A stretch of 64,000 bases of DNA, taken from positions 6,751,861 to 6,815,860 of the forward strand of contig ML058453.1 in the NCBI GenBank assembly GCA_003013855.2. Direction: 5' to 3'. Under the pieces are notes generated by a model, which made no database searches, was not told where the DNA came from, and worked only from the letters and a program-made list of their open reading frames with translations. Position 1 is the first letter of the stretch. Every line of letters starts with the position of its first letter. Positions 23,876 to 35,225 of this stretch are shown here, one piece after another. A program made the position numbers and the translations under genes. The stretch is from Liriodendron chinense (lineage: Eukaryota; Streptophyta; Magnoliopsida; Magnoliales; Magnoliaceae).

Positions 23876-26284
23876 TTACAGTACGATCCGATGTGGGACC
23901 CATTGTTCAATGGTCTTGATATAATGTGTCTCACCATAGATGATTCATGATATCTCCCAAATTGAAAGATCTTAACCTTGGATCTGTGACATTTTAACAA
24001 TTCAACGAGGAATGCTATCTAATTTCTTTATTAACCGTCTATTTGCTTGCCATCAATTGAAGGGCTAGAATTTTCAAATACGGCATATATTTCGTGTTTG
24101 GTCTAATCAACAGTGGACCCTATGGCATGAAATGTTTCGATCAAAGAATCATAGGCCCCACTTGTAAAAATAAAAAAAATGGTGCATACCTCGGGTAGAG
24201 AGCATTGTACGACACCTCGAAACTAAAAACCCATTGCGAGTTTTCGAAGGAGTGATGCAGTGGAACAGGACGAACCTGAATATCCATCTTTCTGCAGTAC
24301 ACGTGGCAAAGTGACTGAAGATCAGGTTCGTCCACTTACAGGGTCAAAGCATGGATGGTCTACATCTCAAAATTCAGACCTATTCGAAAATCCTATCCAT
24401 CCGATCTGCCGACATTAACGTGACCGTGAAGAAGACGTTAATGGTAAAAACTGCGGTGGGACAAAACTACAGAAAAGCTATTGGATTGTAGTGTCTCCTG
24501 GGTTTTATTTTTAAACGGTAAGCCATCCGTCCTGGTGCCAGTAAATGGGTGGACCCGATCAATACACGCTCCTGCCACGTGTTCGGTGGAGGGATGGTTC
24601 TACCATAGTCCTATGCTTCAGACTCTACTGTATCATCTCAGTTTCCAAATGGCTGGCCAGGCTATCAAATGAGCGGTCGCTAGGCTCCTATTGGAGAAAA
24701 ATAGGGACCAGGCCTGGAATGAAATGATGAAAACCACCCATTTTTTGTGGGCCCACTTAAAATAAATGGGCCACATCTGGGCACAATAGTAGTCAAGGGG
24801 ACCAACTATTTTGGTGGCCATGCACCGTTAATCAAAACGATGTGGTGAACATCGAACCAACCGGATTGGTTGTCCCCACACCTTCCAATGGCAGAGATCT
24901 AAGGACCAACTCGTGTATTACTCGGGTCTTTGTTAAAAAAATGTGGGTCCCATCCTCTCTGGATACATCTTCAGGGAGCGATTAATTTCATGGTCTGCGG
25001 ACCACCAAACTATTCTCCTTTTAATGGAAAACAAAAATTTAAAAGAGAAATTGCACCCTACTCTGCAAGGCTATGGTATATCAATCACATGCACACACTG
25101 ACTATCCACGTGGCATGTACGTACCTCCATTGAAAATCTAAAACCATGAGTCAACGGTGGATGTGATGTACAACAGTCACATTGATTGGACAATCTTAAC
25201 CATCCAAATAATATGCGATTGGTCTCTGAAATAGAAATGCAAACAGTTCTTACCAAATCTCAACGTGTACTAAATAAAATGTAGAGATCTGAAGTTAATT
25301 CCCATTTTTAGGTTATTCCAGTGGGCCTCACTATCTGGACGGTCCGGATTGACTCAGGTCCATGCCAGATTTAGAAGGGGCCTGTGTAAGACTAAGATAT
25401 TCGATAATCCAGCTGAGTATAATATATTGTATTCCGCTGCGGCGTTTATGGTCAACCGTACACGTGAAATATGAACAGTGGCTAGAAAGACAAGCGCCAA
25501 AATAATAAGGTAATGATGGAGAATCCGCATTGAATTGGATTAAAGAGGAGAGAGAGTTTAATCAACAGGTAGTCTGCGGACTATTGAATTTGAATCATAG
25601 CTCGCCGGTTGGGACACGTGGGTCAGCGTAATATCTGCTTCAAGATGTAGGACCCACTATGGATAGTTGATGAACGGTCCTCTTCTTCTGAAAATATGAC
25701 CAAAATGGATTTGAACTGTCGACAATTGTGTGAATTTATTATGTTTGTAGATCGAATGGCTAGGATTCTTTCTGAAACTCAAGATTTTTCACATGGACCA
25801 CTAATGGTTGGTGGGCCCATGTATTGGACAGTTCCAAACTTCAGATGATCATCCACACGCATTGTTCACTAGTTTAGTGTGGATCGAGTTCAGTAGGCAC
25901 GCGGACTATGGTAGTGGGCCTCTTTAAGAAAACGGGGAGTAGGTGTTTTTGTCTGGTTGTTGGGGGTGAGATGGGGTGGAGCAGGTAACAGGTGGTAGGG
26001 TTGACCGGCTGCAGCAGGTGAGTGAGACGGACCTGGGAAATGAAAGACAAATAGATAGATGAAGCGAGGGTGTACGGTCACGGGAAAAGGGCCATTCAGG
26101 TCAGTTTTTGTTAGTAGATGCTTGCCATTTGGGAATGTTAATAAATCCCAATTAGCTTCCTGGAGCTGCCTTCAAATTGAGCCCTACGTCTCTCCTCTTC
26201 ATTCCCTCTCTCCCTCTCTCTCTCTCCCTCTCTTCTGTCTCTCGGTCTCTCAGGTCTATGTATGGGTACATGGAAAATGGCATG
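23876..26284. other. Low-repeat flank upstream of the MIR166 cluster
   Basis: This 2.4-kb stretch has few fold-back fragments compared with its surroundings. CACGTG-type motifs occur at about 24577, 25461 and 25615. A TAATAAAT TATA-like motif near 26138 precedes a pyrimidine-rich tract at about 26190-26252. It is the natural candidate for the MIR166 promoter, but no start site can be proved from sequence. Confidence 0.45.
26190..26252 (+). promoter_or_regulatory. Pyrimidine-rich tract, candidate 5' leader of the MIR166 transcript
   Basis: A CT-rich stretch directly upstream of the first hairpin, with a TATA-like TAATAAAT about 50 bp before it. Such tracts are common in plant 5' leaders. This is inference only. 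Confidence 0.3.
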
Positions 26285-26369
26285 TTGAGGGGAATGTTGG
26301 CTGGCTCGAGGTGTTGTTCGCGGTTATTAGGTGTGTAAAACATCTCGGACCAGGCTTCATTCCCCTCAA
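26285..26369 (+). ncRNA. MIR166: MIR166 precursor hairpin 1
   Basis: The mature miRNA on the 3' arm is at 26345-26365; it begins TCGGACCAGG and ends CATTCCCC, the canonical 21-nt miR166. The star strand on the 5' arm is at 26291-26311 (GGAATGTTGGCTGGCTCGAG, then G). The arms pair from TTGAGGGGA (26285) to TCCCCTCAA (26369), leaving a short loop of about 33 nt between miRNA and star, typical of MIR166. Known miR166 guides cleavage of class III HD-ZIP mRNAs controlling leaf polarity, meristem and vascular patterning. Imperfect pairing continues just outside the stem. Confidence 0.95.
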
Positions 26370-26445
26370 AATCGCCTTTCTTCTCGCTTCATTGGTCATT
26401 TATCTCTCTTTTCTCTATTGAGTTTCTACAGCTTCGTTGATGTTA

Positions 26446-26569
26446 GGTTGTGGGGAATGTTGTCTGGCTCGCGGCCGTGTGGTCTAATTCATTGGCTTAT
26501 ATTTTGAGCCATTTAGAACCATGGGTTCTATCTTACATGACCTCGGACCAGGCTTCATTCCCCTCAACC
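26446..26569 (+). ncRNA. MIR166: MIR166 precursor hairpin 2
   Basis: The mature sequence at 26543-26563 is identical to that of hairpin 1. The star arm at 26454-26474 starts GGAATGTTGTCTGGCTCG. The base of the stem pairs GGTTG-TGGGGAATG with CATTCCCC-TCAACC, with one mismatch. The loop is longer (about 68 nt) and can form its own small stem (TGGCTTATATTTTGAGCCA). It starts only 76 bp after hairpin 1 on the same strand, so the two could come from one primary transcript. Paired MIR166 hairpins are known in other plants. Confidence 0.93.
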
Positions 26570-26726
26570 AATGTTCACCATCTTCCTGTTTGATGTGTGG
26601 TTCACTCACACATACCACACCATGTGTGCTCATGCATATATGACATTAAACATGTGTGAGAAATCAATCGCTCGCATGTGTTATATTATGAGCTTTCTAT
26701 GTATATGGGTTCAACCCTAAATGACC

Positions 26727-26747
26727 TCGCACCAGGCTTCATTTCCC
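26727..26747 (+). pseudogene. Decayed miR166 3'-arm copy 1
   Basis: It differs from mature miR166 at two positions: position 4 G to C and position 18 C to T. The downstream CCTCAACCAAGTTC flank is also kept. No GGAATGTTG star arm exists within 150 bp upstream, so it should not form a standard precursor unless it pairs with the star of hairpin 2 in a longer fold. Confidence 0.75.
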
Positions 26748-26900
26748 TCAACCAAGTTCTCCGTCTTCCCTTGTGCATGTGGTTCACTCACACATACCAC
26801 ACCATTTGTGTTCATGCATGACCTTAAACATGTGTGAGAAGTCACTCGCATATGTTATATTGCGAGCCTTTTAAGTATATGGGTTCAACCCTAAATAACA

Positions 26901-26921
26901 TTGGACCAGACTTCATACTCC
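26901..26921 (+). pseudogene. Decayed miR166 3'-arm copy 2
   Basis: It differs from mature miR166 at four positions (2, 10, 17 and 19). It sits in the third tandem unit in the same register as the other arms. No star arm accompanies it. Confidence 0.65.
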
Positions 26922-27000
26922 TGAACTAGCATACATCATCTTAGCTTTTCTTATGTGTGTCACTCACACATACCACACAACATGTGTTTTCTGCATGTCA

Positions 27001-27566
27001 CAAAAGCACATAAAGAAATTACAAGTGCAGAAAGAATAGTCACATGCTTTTGTGGCAATGGTATAGTTTTCTCCTTTTAATATTGTTTAGTGCATCCCTC
27101 AAATATCCATCTTTTGTTAGCTGTCCTTACTTTAATATGGCACTTGTTTATTTCTATAATCTAAGTAGATCTGTATGGATTTGATTTTTTTTTTTTTCTC
27201 TAATCAACAGACATGCATGTCGGCACCACTGTCAGTGACATATGCATGGAGGCTTTTCCTCTTCTTCATTTCAAGATCATGCCTTATCTTCTCTAATTTG
27301 AATGGGAGTATTGATTTATTTGTTTAAAATAAGAGATTTGTGTCTTTTTCAGTTTCTGTTCTTTTGTTTTTTTCCTGATTTGAAATTGGGCCCAATGCCC
27401 TCATTTCAATTTTCAAGGACAAGATGCATGCTACTGTAAAAATGAGTATATATATAAAATGTGAAAATGAGGACACTTGCATGCTTGGCTAAGCCTAGGC
27501 ATCTGTAAGGCTATTGGGTTTTCAGCTTTTCAAATGTACCTTTTCACCAACTTGCCACCGCCCACA
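27001..27566. other. Flank downstream of the MIR166 cluster, no gene seen
   Basis: AT-rich, low-repeat sequence that may include the end of the MIR166 primary transcript. No terminator or poly(A) site is identified. Confidence 0.4.
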
Positions 27567-27567
27567 G

Positions 27568-27880
<313 letters not shown>

Positions 27881-28099
27881 GAGGCATACGCGTGTGAGAA
27901 TTATAGTGGATTCACTCCACGTGAGGCCCATGGTCTTGTGATCCAAACGTTGATCTGATGGGCCCCTCTGTGCATGCTGAGTGCCCCGGGAATATCCGAA
28001 TTAGAGAATAGCAACCCTCCAATACAGTAGCCTAAACGTAGACGTGGAGGAAAACAAAATACATAAACAGTGGCTTTCTCGGGTAGAAAAAGTCCATAT

Positions 28100-28525
28100 C
28101 GAAGGGTTAGGATCTTCCCATATGGGAGATCTTCAGGACATCCCCCATCCATGGATGAGCCATCAGACAACGATCTGGACCACATAACCATGTATGCACC
28201 ACGTGTAAAATATCATCGTGCATGGTCATGATCTATCCGTGATAATCTAACTGTTGAGAAGCCCATTTATCAGTCGCATGATGATGCATCAATAAGGACT
28301 GGCCATCTAATGGATCCTATCACGGATGGGCCATGCTTCAAAAGTCATACCCATCAGATAATTCTCTCCATCAATTTCTTCACTGAATCTCAACTCTACT
28401 TATCCAGATTTGAAGATCATTTGATCAGATGCCTAGATTTTTCTAGGTGGGTTGATATGATGGGCCTCACAGTGGATGGCTCATGTAATGAAAGTATCCC
28501 ACGTTGGAGGATCCTATATCTATAG
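28100..28525. mobile_element. Possible fold-back element of another family
   Basis: The left part (TTAGGATCTTCCCATATGGG ... CCATCCATGGATGAGCCATC) is roughly inverted at the right (GTGGATGGCTCATG ... GGAGGATCCTATATC). It lacks the GGGCCCAC core. Ends and target duplication are not resolved. Confidence 0.4.
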
Positions 28526-28699
28526 AATGTTGGGCCTTTTCTGGTTGAATGTGAACCGTTGCTGTATTTAGTTTTGTTATCTGCCTATTTTCTATGAGCC
28601 TCACGAAGGGGTTGGGGTGCTCGAGACCGTCCATGCAGTGGGTCCTGTCCACGAACTATCCAACAAGAGGTTGACAGTTGTATGCTTAATGTTTGGACG

Positions 28700-29112
28700 C
28701 GGATTGTATGTAGTGTGGATAATGTGTGGTGTATGTGTTTTATCCACGCCGTCCATCCTTCTTTTTTTTCTTTTTTTCCCAGCTCATTTTAGGTTAGGAG
28801 CCCAAGCATATCCATAACTCAAGTGGACCACACCACTGAAAACAGTGACGAAGGGAAACCTTCCTAGGGCCCATAGTGATGTTATTTTGTCATCCAACCT
28901 GTAGGAAAACATAAATATCAGCTTGATCCAAAACATCTATCGCCCCCAAGAAGATTTCAACGGCAGGCGTTCAATTTCCACCTTTTCCTGTGGTGTGGTC
29001 TACTTGACCATTGGATATGGTTCAATTTGAGGATCATGCCCTAGAATGAGCTGGAAAAATAGATGGACAGCGTGGATAAAACACGTACATCACGGTGGGG
29101 CCAACAGAGTAT
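28700..29112. mobile_element. Fold-back element, GGGCCCAC family
   Basis: The left arm has TGTATGTGTTTTATCCACGC and TCATTTTAGGTTAGGAGCCC; the right arm has GATCATGCCCTAGAATGAGC and GTGGATAAAACACGTACATC. The central CAGCTTGATCCAAAAC block is present. Caps are diverged. Confidence 0.65.
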
Positions 29113-30475
29113 CCACACCACGCCATAGCGTGGTGAGCTCCTCATTGAACAAGGGCCATCTACGGACAGCACCCAGTAGTTGAAAGGACAGGATTTACCT
29201 ACAACGGATAGATGCACCTGATCGCATGAGATGGACTGGGGCTGTGTCATACGTGCCTATATAGCTCAATTTTTTTTTAAGGCACATGAATACTTTAAAT
29301 CCTAGCCGTCGGTCATTTTTCTAACCTTTCACTGCTCACGTGGCACCTTATGACCAGTCTGATTTTCAGGAAAAAGATGAGCTGAGTCGCTGACCTACTT
29401 TATGAATGGCTCGGATTCGCACGTGTTCCATGCCCTAACGTGTTCATGCGAAGTGACATATGAAGCGACGGACGTGCATAGGTTTTAACGAGAAAGTATC
29501 GTATTCTTCGGTTTCCTGATTTTCATGATTTTAAAAGATTTTTTACAGTACATTGTATGGCAATAGCGTTAGTCGGGACTTTTGCCTTTGTATTTCGATA
29601 ATCTTCAATGATCCAAACCGTTTATGCTATGGTCCTCACCTTGGATGGCAGATATCATGAACAAAAATCTTTTTTATTGTAATATTTCAACATGAGAGGT
29701 TTTAGGGTATCCACATCCTCTGATAGTCGATCGCATGATATGGACGGTTTAAGTTATTGAAAACAACCTGATCCAACGGCAGTGGATTAGGTGTGGCCCG
29801 GCCTCACCCAACACAGTGTGGTCCCATCTAGATGTATGTGTTTTATATCCACATTGTCCATTCGTTTCTCAAGACATCATTCTAGGGGTGGCTGGCGCAT
29901 GGCATTAACATCATTTATTAAGCAATGATTACATGTCCTATAATACCATGGAAAAACGTGTGATTAAGCAAAATTGTGTTTAGTTTAGTGGACTATGAGA
30001 TGGCAATCAAAGAACCAAATTTACAACCGATGCCGGTCACTTGTACATGAATATAACCATAATATCACATGGAAAAGATGTCTATGGATGGATGGCATGA
30101 ATAAAACACACAAATAAATGTGAGGCCCACATGTGTAGTGGATCTTAAAATCTACATAAATTTTATAGAAATCCCCCATGGGACCAAATGCAATTCTATC
30201 CTATCTAATCCCAATTCTCCCATCCTCCCCAAATGTAAGATGAAATTTGCACGAAACTAAATGCAATTACATCTCAACTAATCCGTTTAATACCATGCGC
30301 CAAACGCCCCCTTAAGACATGATCCAAAAATAGCAGCAGATCCAAATTAATCTCTAGTGGAGCACGCAACAGAAAATGCTGTTGATTGAATGCCCACTGT
30401 TAGAAACATCATAAAGCCTACGAAATGTTATTTGTCATCTAACATATTGATAAGGTTTCACAGACTTGGATGAAG
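29113..30475. other. Intergenic with fold-back fragments, no gene seen
   Basis: Pieces of fold-back arms occur near 29815-29890 and 30310-30475. The segment 29890-30300 (GGGGTGGCTGGCGCATGGCA; AATACCATGCGCCAAACGCC) looks like a MITE inserted into a fold-back arm, with inverted ATTACATG...CAATTACAT-type ends. No coding sequence recognised. Confidence 0.45.
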
Positions 30476-30560
30476 GTCCCTGGCTAGCCCAGATGGTAGA
30501 AGCATGGGCATTTCAACTACTGGTCTCGGGTTTGAAACCTACTAACCTTTACAACACGGA
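30476..30560 (+). mobile_element. tRNA-related SINE fragment
   Basis: Box-A-like TAGCCCAGATGG and box-B-like GGTTTGAAACC lie at tRNA-like spacing in CCTGGCTAGCCCAGATGGTA... This marks a Pol III-type SINE head. The body and tail are not resolved. Confidence 0.5.
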
Positions 30561-30774
30561 CAACCTAATCATTAATAAAATGGATGGCATGAATTTACCA
30601 CACACAGCCTGATTAATAAAAGGGCCAGGTCAGGCGGGGCATGAGTATACCCCAACCCACACTCACTCCATCCAAACCGATAATATATAAATAAATAATG
30701 AATATTCCATGGATTAAAACAGTGGACCATCCAAATGCAACTTGCCAACCTGTAAAGCTTCTCATACTACAAGT

Positions 30775-30845
30775 GTTTACAAGTGCCCATGGTCTTTGTG
30801 TTGAAACAAAGTTTGTCTACCATTGAGCCATGGAGCTGGGCCAGC
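30775..30845 (-). mobile_element. tRNA-related SINE head fragment
   Basis: On the minus strand it reads CAGCTCCATGGCTCAATGGT then AGACAAAC..., with TTTCAACAC further on. The layout matches the SINE heads at 33905-33976 and 50222-50246. Confidence 0.45.
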
Positions 30846-31209
30846 AAACAAATAATTAGCAACGAGCTTAACTTTTGATTCATTTTACATCTGATATGGG
30901 GGTCCATAATTTTAGCAGGTCATGTTTTAATTACTTGTATTTTATACGAGCAATTTCACCATGATAGTTTTTAGATTGGAATAAGGTGATGAATTCAAAA
31001 TGGCGTAAAATGGTATTTTATATATATATATTTAATTTTTAATTCAAAATAGTATGCCAACTGCTTTTTTTTTTTTTAATGATTTCGTTTTAGTTATAGT
31101 TTTTTTTTATTTTTGATTTACTAGTATTTTTTATATTTTAAATCATAAATAGTTACGGCAGAGGTACACGAATGACAATTGCCTGCGAATCTCAGCAGTT
31201 CCTACTCTC

Positions 31210-32215
31210 AAAAGCCAGGTGGGGCTTACCGTGACGGTTGTGAGACATCCACTCTGTCCATCCGTTTTTCCAGATCATATTAGTACATAACCCAAAATTG
31301 AAGCAGATTCAAAACTCTATTAGTACAGAGCCAAAAATTGAAGCAGATTGAAAACTCCATCGTGCTGCACGACAGGAAAAAAGTGGTTAGGAAAATGCCT
31401 ACCGTTGTTTCTGGATCCACCGTGATGTTTATATGCTCTCGAAAGCTGTTCATAAAGCCATTTCTACCGTAATGAACTGAAAAATAGAAATATGAGCATG
31501 ATCCAAAGCTTCTACGGACTCATGGATGTTTCAGTGGTGTACGTTCGATCCTTACTTTTTCCCTGCCTTGTAGCCCACCTGAGTTTCCATCTGCCTCACT
31601 TTTTTTTTAAGCTCTTTTCCTGACATGATATGGAAAAACGAATGTATAGTGGATTGCCTGTCACGCGTGCCACATAGATATCTCTGTGCCTAGAGCTGTG
31701 TGGATCCCATAGAGATGTCCTGTGACAAATCCACTGGATCCATCTGTTTTGGAAGACTTCCATACGACAAGATTCTAAAAATCATACAGATCCAAAACTC
31801 AGGTCCATACTATGCGAAACAGTGGGTGTTGAACACTTAGTGGTGACAAAAGTTTTGCATCAGGAGCGGCTTAGATGGCATATAAACATCATGTTCAGCT
31901 CTAAGAAGGTTTCAATGGTGGACATTGGTGTTCCTACTGTTTTGTTAGTGTAGCCCACCCAAGTTTTGAATCTTCCTGATGTTTAGAATCATGTACTATC
32001 ATGTACTATTTTGTTAGTGTAGCCCACCCGAGTTTTGAATCTTCCTGATGTTTAGAATCTTGTACTATCATGTACTATTTTTATCTTTAAAAACAGATGG
32101 ACGTAATGAATTTGTCAGGAACATCTCCGTAACCCCACACAGCCACAGGCACAGAGATATCTATGTTCCCAGGGTAACAGGCAATCCGCTACATACATAT
32201 AGAGATATCAAGTAG
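31210..32215. mobile_element. Fold-back tract with a nested GGATTGCC-cap element
   Basis: Left arm of one element (GGTGGGGCTTACCGTGACGG) is followed by a second element at about 31649-32190. The inner ends GTGGATTGCCTGTCAC and GTAACAGGCAATCCGC match the cap of the nested element at 19229-19744, including the AGATATCTCTGTGCC block. Two local tandem duplications are visible: ATTAGTACA...GAAGCAGATT near 31279-31355 and GTTAGTGTAGCCCACCC near 31945-32075. Target duplications are not clear. Confidence 0.6.
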
Positions 32216-32239
32216 GTCCAGCTAACTTCCGAGCGCAGG

Positions 32240-32690
32240 AGCTTCCTGTCAGGGTGGATACACTATTTACATAGAGAGGCGTGATTTAATCACACCATCC
32301 ATCTGCATTGAAAAATTATTTTAGAGCATGATTTAAAAAATGAAACTTTTTGTGGGCCACAAAAGTTTTGGATCAAGATGATATTTGTGTAGTCATTTCA
32401 TCCATGTCTTTGTGACATTATCAACAGGTTGGATGGAAAATAAAAATTCCAGAGGACCCAGTGAATTTTTTAATGCTAGGGATTCAATCACAACTGTTTC
32501 TTGTGCTGGGGCCCACCTAAGTTTTAGATCTGCTTTATTTTTGGGATCATGCCCTAAAATGATTTTTAAACACAGATGGATGGCCTCGATGTAAGGCATA
32601 TCCATCAAGGTAGGCCCCACAGTCAGGGATCCCACCCACCTCGGTGGTTCTGGGGATCCACCGAAGCGCCCCCACTATAGCCGGCACAAA
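32240..32690. mobile_element. Fold-back element with a TTCGGTGG cap
   Basis: The right end reads GGCCCCACAGTCAGGGATCC, then CTCGGTGG and GGATCCACCGAAGCGC, matching the cap at 21674-22175. The left arm is degraded (GTGGATACACTATTTACATA). Confidence 0.55.
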
Positions 32691-32699
32691 AAGGAAGCG

Positions 32700-33880
32700 G
32701 ATTAGGTGCCCTGTGGCCCACCTTGATATATGTATTCTATATCCACACCATCTATCCATTTTGCCAGGTCATTTAGGGCCCATTTGGATACTACCAAATA
32801 AGTTAATTTTTGACTAACTTAAGACATTAAGTTACTTTTGGCACTTAAGTTCAATTGCTAAGTATAATTGAAAAGTGACTTATCTTTTAAAAATTATTTG
32901 ACTTTTGACTTTTTCATTTGCTCCTTTTTGTCCTTTTTATTTTGGGTTAGTACACGCCCACACTCTTAGTCACCGTCCAATTTGGCTTTTCTACTTATCT
33001 CACCCAGGTCACTCTAATCAGGTTGACACAATCCACCAATCAAGTTGATCTGATCTTCTACATCTTTCCCAAAATTGGTTCTAGTCCACTCACCATGTGG
33101 ACCGACTATTGGAAACAAGTGAATAGGTTAGAAAACTTCAGCCAAGTCTTCCAGAGCCGTACATTTGTTTTGCAGACTGTGGCCCACCTGACCAGTGGAT
33201 CAACCTGATTCTTGTGCCAGGGAATAATCAGGTGAGTGGACTACATGTGGTCCCCTTCTGATGGATGGAATGTATCTCGGACTACACGTGGGGTTAGAAA
33301 AGCTCATTATGTTAGGAAAACTGCCTCAATGCATAGCTTTTTCTTTTCATGTCAATATGTTGCTTATTACATGTGGATTTGAAATTTTCTTTAGAAAGGT
33401 TACTTATCAATGTGTTATTACCAAACACACTTATTTACTTATTGGCTAATAAGTATGTTGTTTACCAAACATACTTTTTTGCTAAATAAGTAAAAACCAA
33501 GATAAGTAACTTATCTGATAAATAGCTTTTCTTAAGTAACTTATAATCCAAATAGGCCCTTAAGGGCACGAAAAGAGAAGATCCAAATCTTAGATGGACC
33601 AATCTCAAATGGACCATACTATAGGAAACAGTGGTGAATGAACGCTCTACCATTAAAAGCTTCCTTGGGCCCACTGTCATGTTTATTTGCCAAAGGAAAA
33701 AACATAAGCAAATATTAGGTTGATCCAAAACTTATGTGGTCCATTAATGGTCAATCACTACTGTTTCCTATGGTATGGTCCGCCTAAAAATTGGATTTGC
33801 TTCGTTTTTTGGCACATGCACTAAAATTATCTGGTAAAACGGTATAGTATACATACATCAAGGTGGGCTCCACAATAAGA
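32700..33880. mobile_element. Fold-back element split by a Harbinger-like MITE
   Basis: The left arm (GGCCCACCTTGATATATGTA, CCATTTTGCCAGGTCATTT) stops at 32775 and resumes at 33560 (AAGGGCACGAAAAGAGAAGA). The join restores the family's conserved CATTTTAGGGCA block. The right arm ends ATACATACATCAAGGTGGGC near 33866. Confidence 0.7.
32776..33559. mobile_element. PIF/Harbinger-like MITE, TTA target duplication
   Basis: Ends are GGGCCCATTTGGAT and ATCCAAATAGGCCC, inverted, with a TTA trinucleotide on both sides (32773-32775 and 33560-33562). The subterminal regions are full of TAAGTTACTT-type repeats. About 784 bp with no transposase. The intact host sequence around it shows a clean insertion. 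Confidence 0.8.
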
Positions 33881-33904
33881 GCTGCTGCAAATACCTCCAC
33901 ACCC

Positions 33905-33976
33905 CACATGGTACTCGAACCCACTATACGAGTGTTGAAACTCGTAGAGTCTACCACTCAGCCATGATTAGGGACC
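33905..33976 (-). mobile_element. tRNA-related SINE fragment
   Basis: On the minus strand a box-A-like TGGCTGAGTGGTAGA is followed at tRNA-like distance by a box-B-like GGGTTCGAGTACC. The element cannot be followed further. Confidence 0.5.
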
Positions 33977-35225
33977 ATGCAAACACATGTTTAGGCTATT
34001 GTTGCACATGTCCGTCGATCTGTACCGTCCAATCAAGGGCCACCTTTTCGATGGGTGATATTTGAGAAATTGCATCCCTCCCTTATTTTTCTTTTCTATC
34101 AGCCGTTTAGGCATCCGTCAGATGATTATGATCGTTCGATTGATGTGAATCTTTGGCCCACATTGATGATGGCCCATCTATGTGTAGCCTCTGTGGTCTG
34201 GACCATCGTCGGCCATCAGTCAGATGATTGTGAATGTTCAAATGACCGTGCACGCTGTTATTCCTCGGTGTGAAATTGCAAGTGATGACATGGCAATGAG
34301 CCAATGACTAGAATGCTGACCACCAACATCCCCCATCATCAAGACATTCACCCATTTTAAGGGACCATTACTCTTATTTTGTAATAGGTCTATTTGCAAG
34401 ACTACATGGGTTAATCCGATTCTGACAAGTGAGGCATTGTTTCAGTGATCTTGTACTCTCTTTTTCTTCCAGTTGCAAATGGACCGTTGTTGTATCTCTT
34501 CCCAACTCTCTATCTTCAGGCCACAAATTGACGGGTTAAGATTGTCCTGTCGAGGAGACGGTGGGGGAACAGTCCATCCATGGCGTGTTACAACAGACAA
34601 ATGGTCTGGATTACCAACATATGGGTCCCACATGTCAAAGTCGAAAGATCGCGAATGTTGTGCAAAGACGTGTACAATAGACCTGGAGGAACCACAATCA
34701 GGTATAGCCATTTGTCCATCGTACAAGTGGCAGGGTGACTGATCAATCAATCCCATACATCTAATCGGACCCACCATGATTGCAACTGACTCAAAACTAC
34801 CCACCTGATCAGCCAGACTAAGAGCGACGGTGGAAAACAAAATATGGTGAAGGGTCAAATTTCAGTCTGGAAAAGTGAAGAAAATCTATGGATAGGATTG
34901 TCTAATATATGTGATTTTGGGAGTCCTGTTCGTCCCTGTTACAACCACCAGATGGACAATCCCTAACGATCCATTGCCTTGCCACGTGTGCAGTGGAGAG
35001 ACTCCTACTGTATCATCACCCATCTCGAAATAGAGGAAATATGGCCCATACAAAAAAGCCACGAGGAGGGCCCAAGGAGTTGGGTTTGAAATAGAGGAAA
35101 TATGGCCCATACAAAAAGTCAAGAGGGTCCCAAATGTCAAAGTCGAAAGATAGTATCAAACGATTGCTAGGTTTCTAGTGGACGGTGGTGATTCGTCAGG
35201 AAAAAAAAACCACCCATGTAGGGGT
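33977..35225. other. Intergenic, no gene seen
   Basis: Low-repeat sequence with recurring GGACCGTT and GATGATTGTGA motifs. A direct repeat with GAAATAGAGGAAATATGGCC occurs at about 35026 and 35086. No gene recognised. Confidence 0.45.

Larger units (their letters stand above)
26521..27000 (+). repeat. Tandem repeat (~174-184 bp) carrying miR166-like 3' arms
   Basis: Three units start with ATGGGTTC at 26521, 26705 and 26879. Each contains ACCAGGCTTCAT or ACCAGACTTCAT about 26 bp in, followed in all three by CACTCACACATACCACAC and ATGTGTG-rich sequence. Unit 1 contains the real 3' arm of hairpin 2; units 2 and 3 hold decayed copies and no 5' star arm. The third unit is partial. Confidence 0.88.

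Noticed and set aside
26059..26421. 120-codon frame covering the first MIR166 hairpin.
   Set aside because: The region is explained by the miRNA precursor and its leader; the frame has no known domain. A short regulatory peptide cannot be excluded but has no support here.
30476..30560. Possible functional tRNA gene because box A and box B are both recognisable.
   Set aside because: No acceptor or anticodon stems of a proper cloverleaf can be formed; it is SINE-like.
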